From JBBQUN01 sp963698395 (GTDB taxonomy: Bacteria > Actinomycetota > Acidimicrobiia > Acidimicrobiales > SZUA-35): 64,000 bases of DNA. The notes below the pieces were generated by a model that saw only the letters and a list, made by a program, of their open reading frames with translations, was not told the DNA's origin and ran no database searches. The position numbers and the translations under genes are program-made. The stretch's first letter is position 1, and the number at the start of each line of letters is the position of its first letter. The stretch covers positions 992,001 through 1,056,000 of the forward strand of contig CAVOQQ010000003.1 of NCBI GenBank assembly GCA_963698395.1, read 5' to 3'. This document shows, piece by piece, positions 63,447 through 64,000 of this stretch.

Positions 63447-64000
63447 GTGTCCCAGATCGTTCCCGAGACCGGATCGGCCGGAGACCACCCAGCCCGAAAA
63501 CCCCGTTCCGGTGGCACGTTCCGCTCCTTGTCCGAACCGAACGTGCGAATGTACCTGGGCTCGTTCGCGGTGTCCGGCGTCGGAACCTGGGCGCAGACGA
63601 CTGCCCTCGTGCTGTTGGTCCAGTCCCTCGGTGGGAGCGGGTTCGAGCTGGGGCTGATCACGGCGTTCCAATTCCTCCCGCTCCTACTCATCGGACTCTG
63701 GGCGGGGTCGGTGGCCGACCGGGTCGACCGCTATCGCCTGACCATGCGCCTCCAGGCTGCGATGACGGTCCATTCGGTCGTTCTCGGGGTGCTCGTCCTG
63801 AGCGGACTGCATTCGCTTCCGGCGCTCTACGTGCTCACGGCGATCGGTGGCACACTCTCGGCGTTCGACAATCCGACGCGTCGCACCTTCCTGACCGAAC
63901 TGGCGAGGCCGGAAGACCTCGCCAACGTCACCTCACTGTCCACGTCGGTGATGACCGGGTCGAGGATGATCGGGCCGTTGATCGCTGCCGCCATGTTCGG
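63447..64000 (+). CDS. MFS transporter (3' end outside window)
   Basis: 184 codons from GTG 63447 to the window edge. N-terminal tail of about 36 residues, then membrane segments: M-Y-L-G-S-F-A-V-S-G-V-G-T-W-A-Q, L-G-L-I-T-A-F-Q-F-L-P-L-L, and V-L-G-V-L-V-L-S-G-L. The loop between helices 2 and 3 is G-S-V-A-D-R-V-D-R-Y-R, an MFS hallmark, and D-N-P-T-R-R resembles EntS/MFS_3 exporters. Substrate unknown. Confidence 0.88.
   Translation, partial: MSQIVPETGSAGDHPARKPRSGGTFRSLSEPNVRMYLGSFAVSGVGTWAQTTALVLLVQSLGGSGFELGLITAFQFLPLLLIGLWAGSVADRVDRYRLTMRLQAAMTVHSVVLGVLVLSGLHSLPALYVLTAIGGTLSAFDNPTRRTFLTELARPEDLANVTSLSTSVMTGSRMIGPLIAAAMF

Overview
The window is high-GC DNA packed with plus-strand genes that overlap by ATGA, GTGA or TGATG. 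It fits an actinobacterium, most likely of the class Acidimicrobiia. The pointers are a zinc-ribbon S14, an L22 tail carrying a 'sunset'-type domain, an outsized GlmS, a GuaB3-guaA pair, an arsenate-mycothiol-type reductase and many apparently leaderless genes. The class is an inference; the actinobacterial assignment is firmer.

Positions 1-17067 hold tuf (5' end outside the window) and then the S10, spc and alpha ribosomal-protein clusters in nearly canonical order, with secY, adk, infA and rpoA. Three things depart from the canonical order. rpsJ is cut off from rplC by a strong terminator and a structured leader. The usual map gene is absent between adk and infA, where a 27-bp tandem repeat sits instead. 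infA seems to start at CTG. truA and rplM-rpsI follow, the latter with its own promoter.

Positions 18960-33554 carry a housekeeping run: glmM, a 1140-residue glmS, acpS, nnr, alr, a hydrolase, a glycosyltransferase of the queuosine-tRNA mannosyltransferase type, a P1-type peptidase, and tsaE-tsaB-rimI-tsaD for tRNA t6A synthesis. A perfect bidirectional terminator, a promoter and a CIRCE operator precede groES-groEL. Then come a Nudix-AlkX fusion, guaB3 and guaA.

Positions 42900-64000 are an accessory region with frequent strand changes. It holds YjdM, a likely selenocysteine-containing AhpD-type protein, a DUF808 membrane protein, a frameshifted serine hydrolase, an MBL-fold enzyme, a three-subunit molybdenum hydroxylase, DUF2254, a LuxR regulator with hemerythrin and SAP-like proteins, a STAS protein, a homocysteine methyltransferase, an IPNS-like oxygenase, an acyl-CoA carboxylase/ligase pair, an ArsR-ArsC fusion beside a second ArsC, and the start of an MFS transporter.

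The best discovery is the minus-strand gene at 43338-44297. A TGA stands exactly where the second cysteine of the AhpD motif E-x11-C-x2-C-x3-H belongs, and a SECIS-like stem-loop begins at the next base. The window also has at least five, probably six, single-base frame breaks in otherwise well-conserved genes (rplV, rplO, a Nudix gene, a serine hydrolase twice, an acyl-CoA ligase). Residual assembly indels are therefore likely, and any claim of programmed frameshifting needs that caution.
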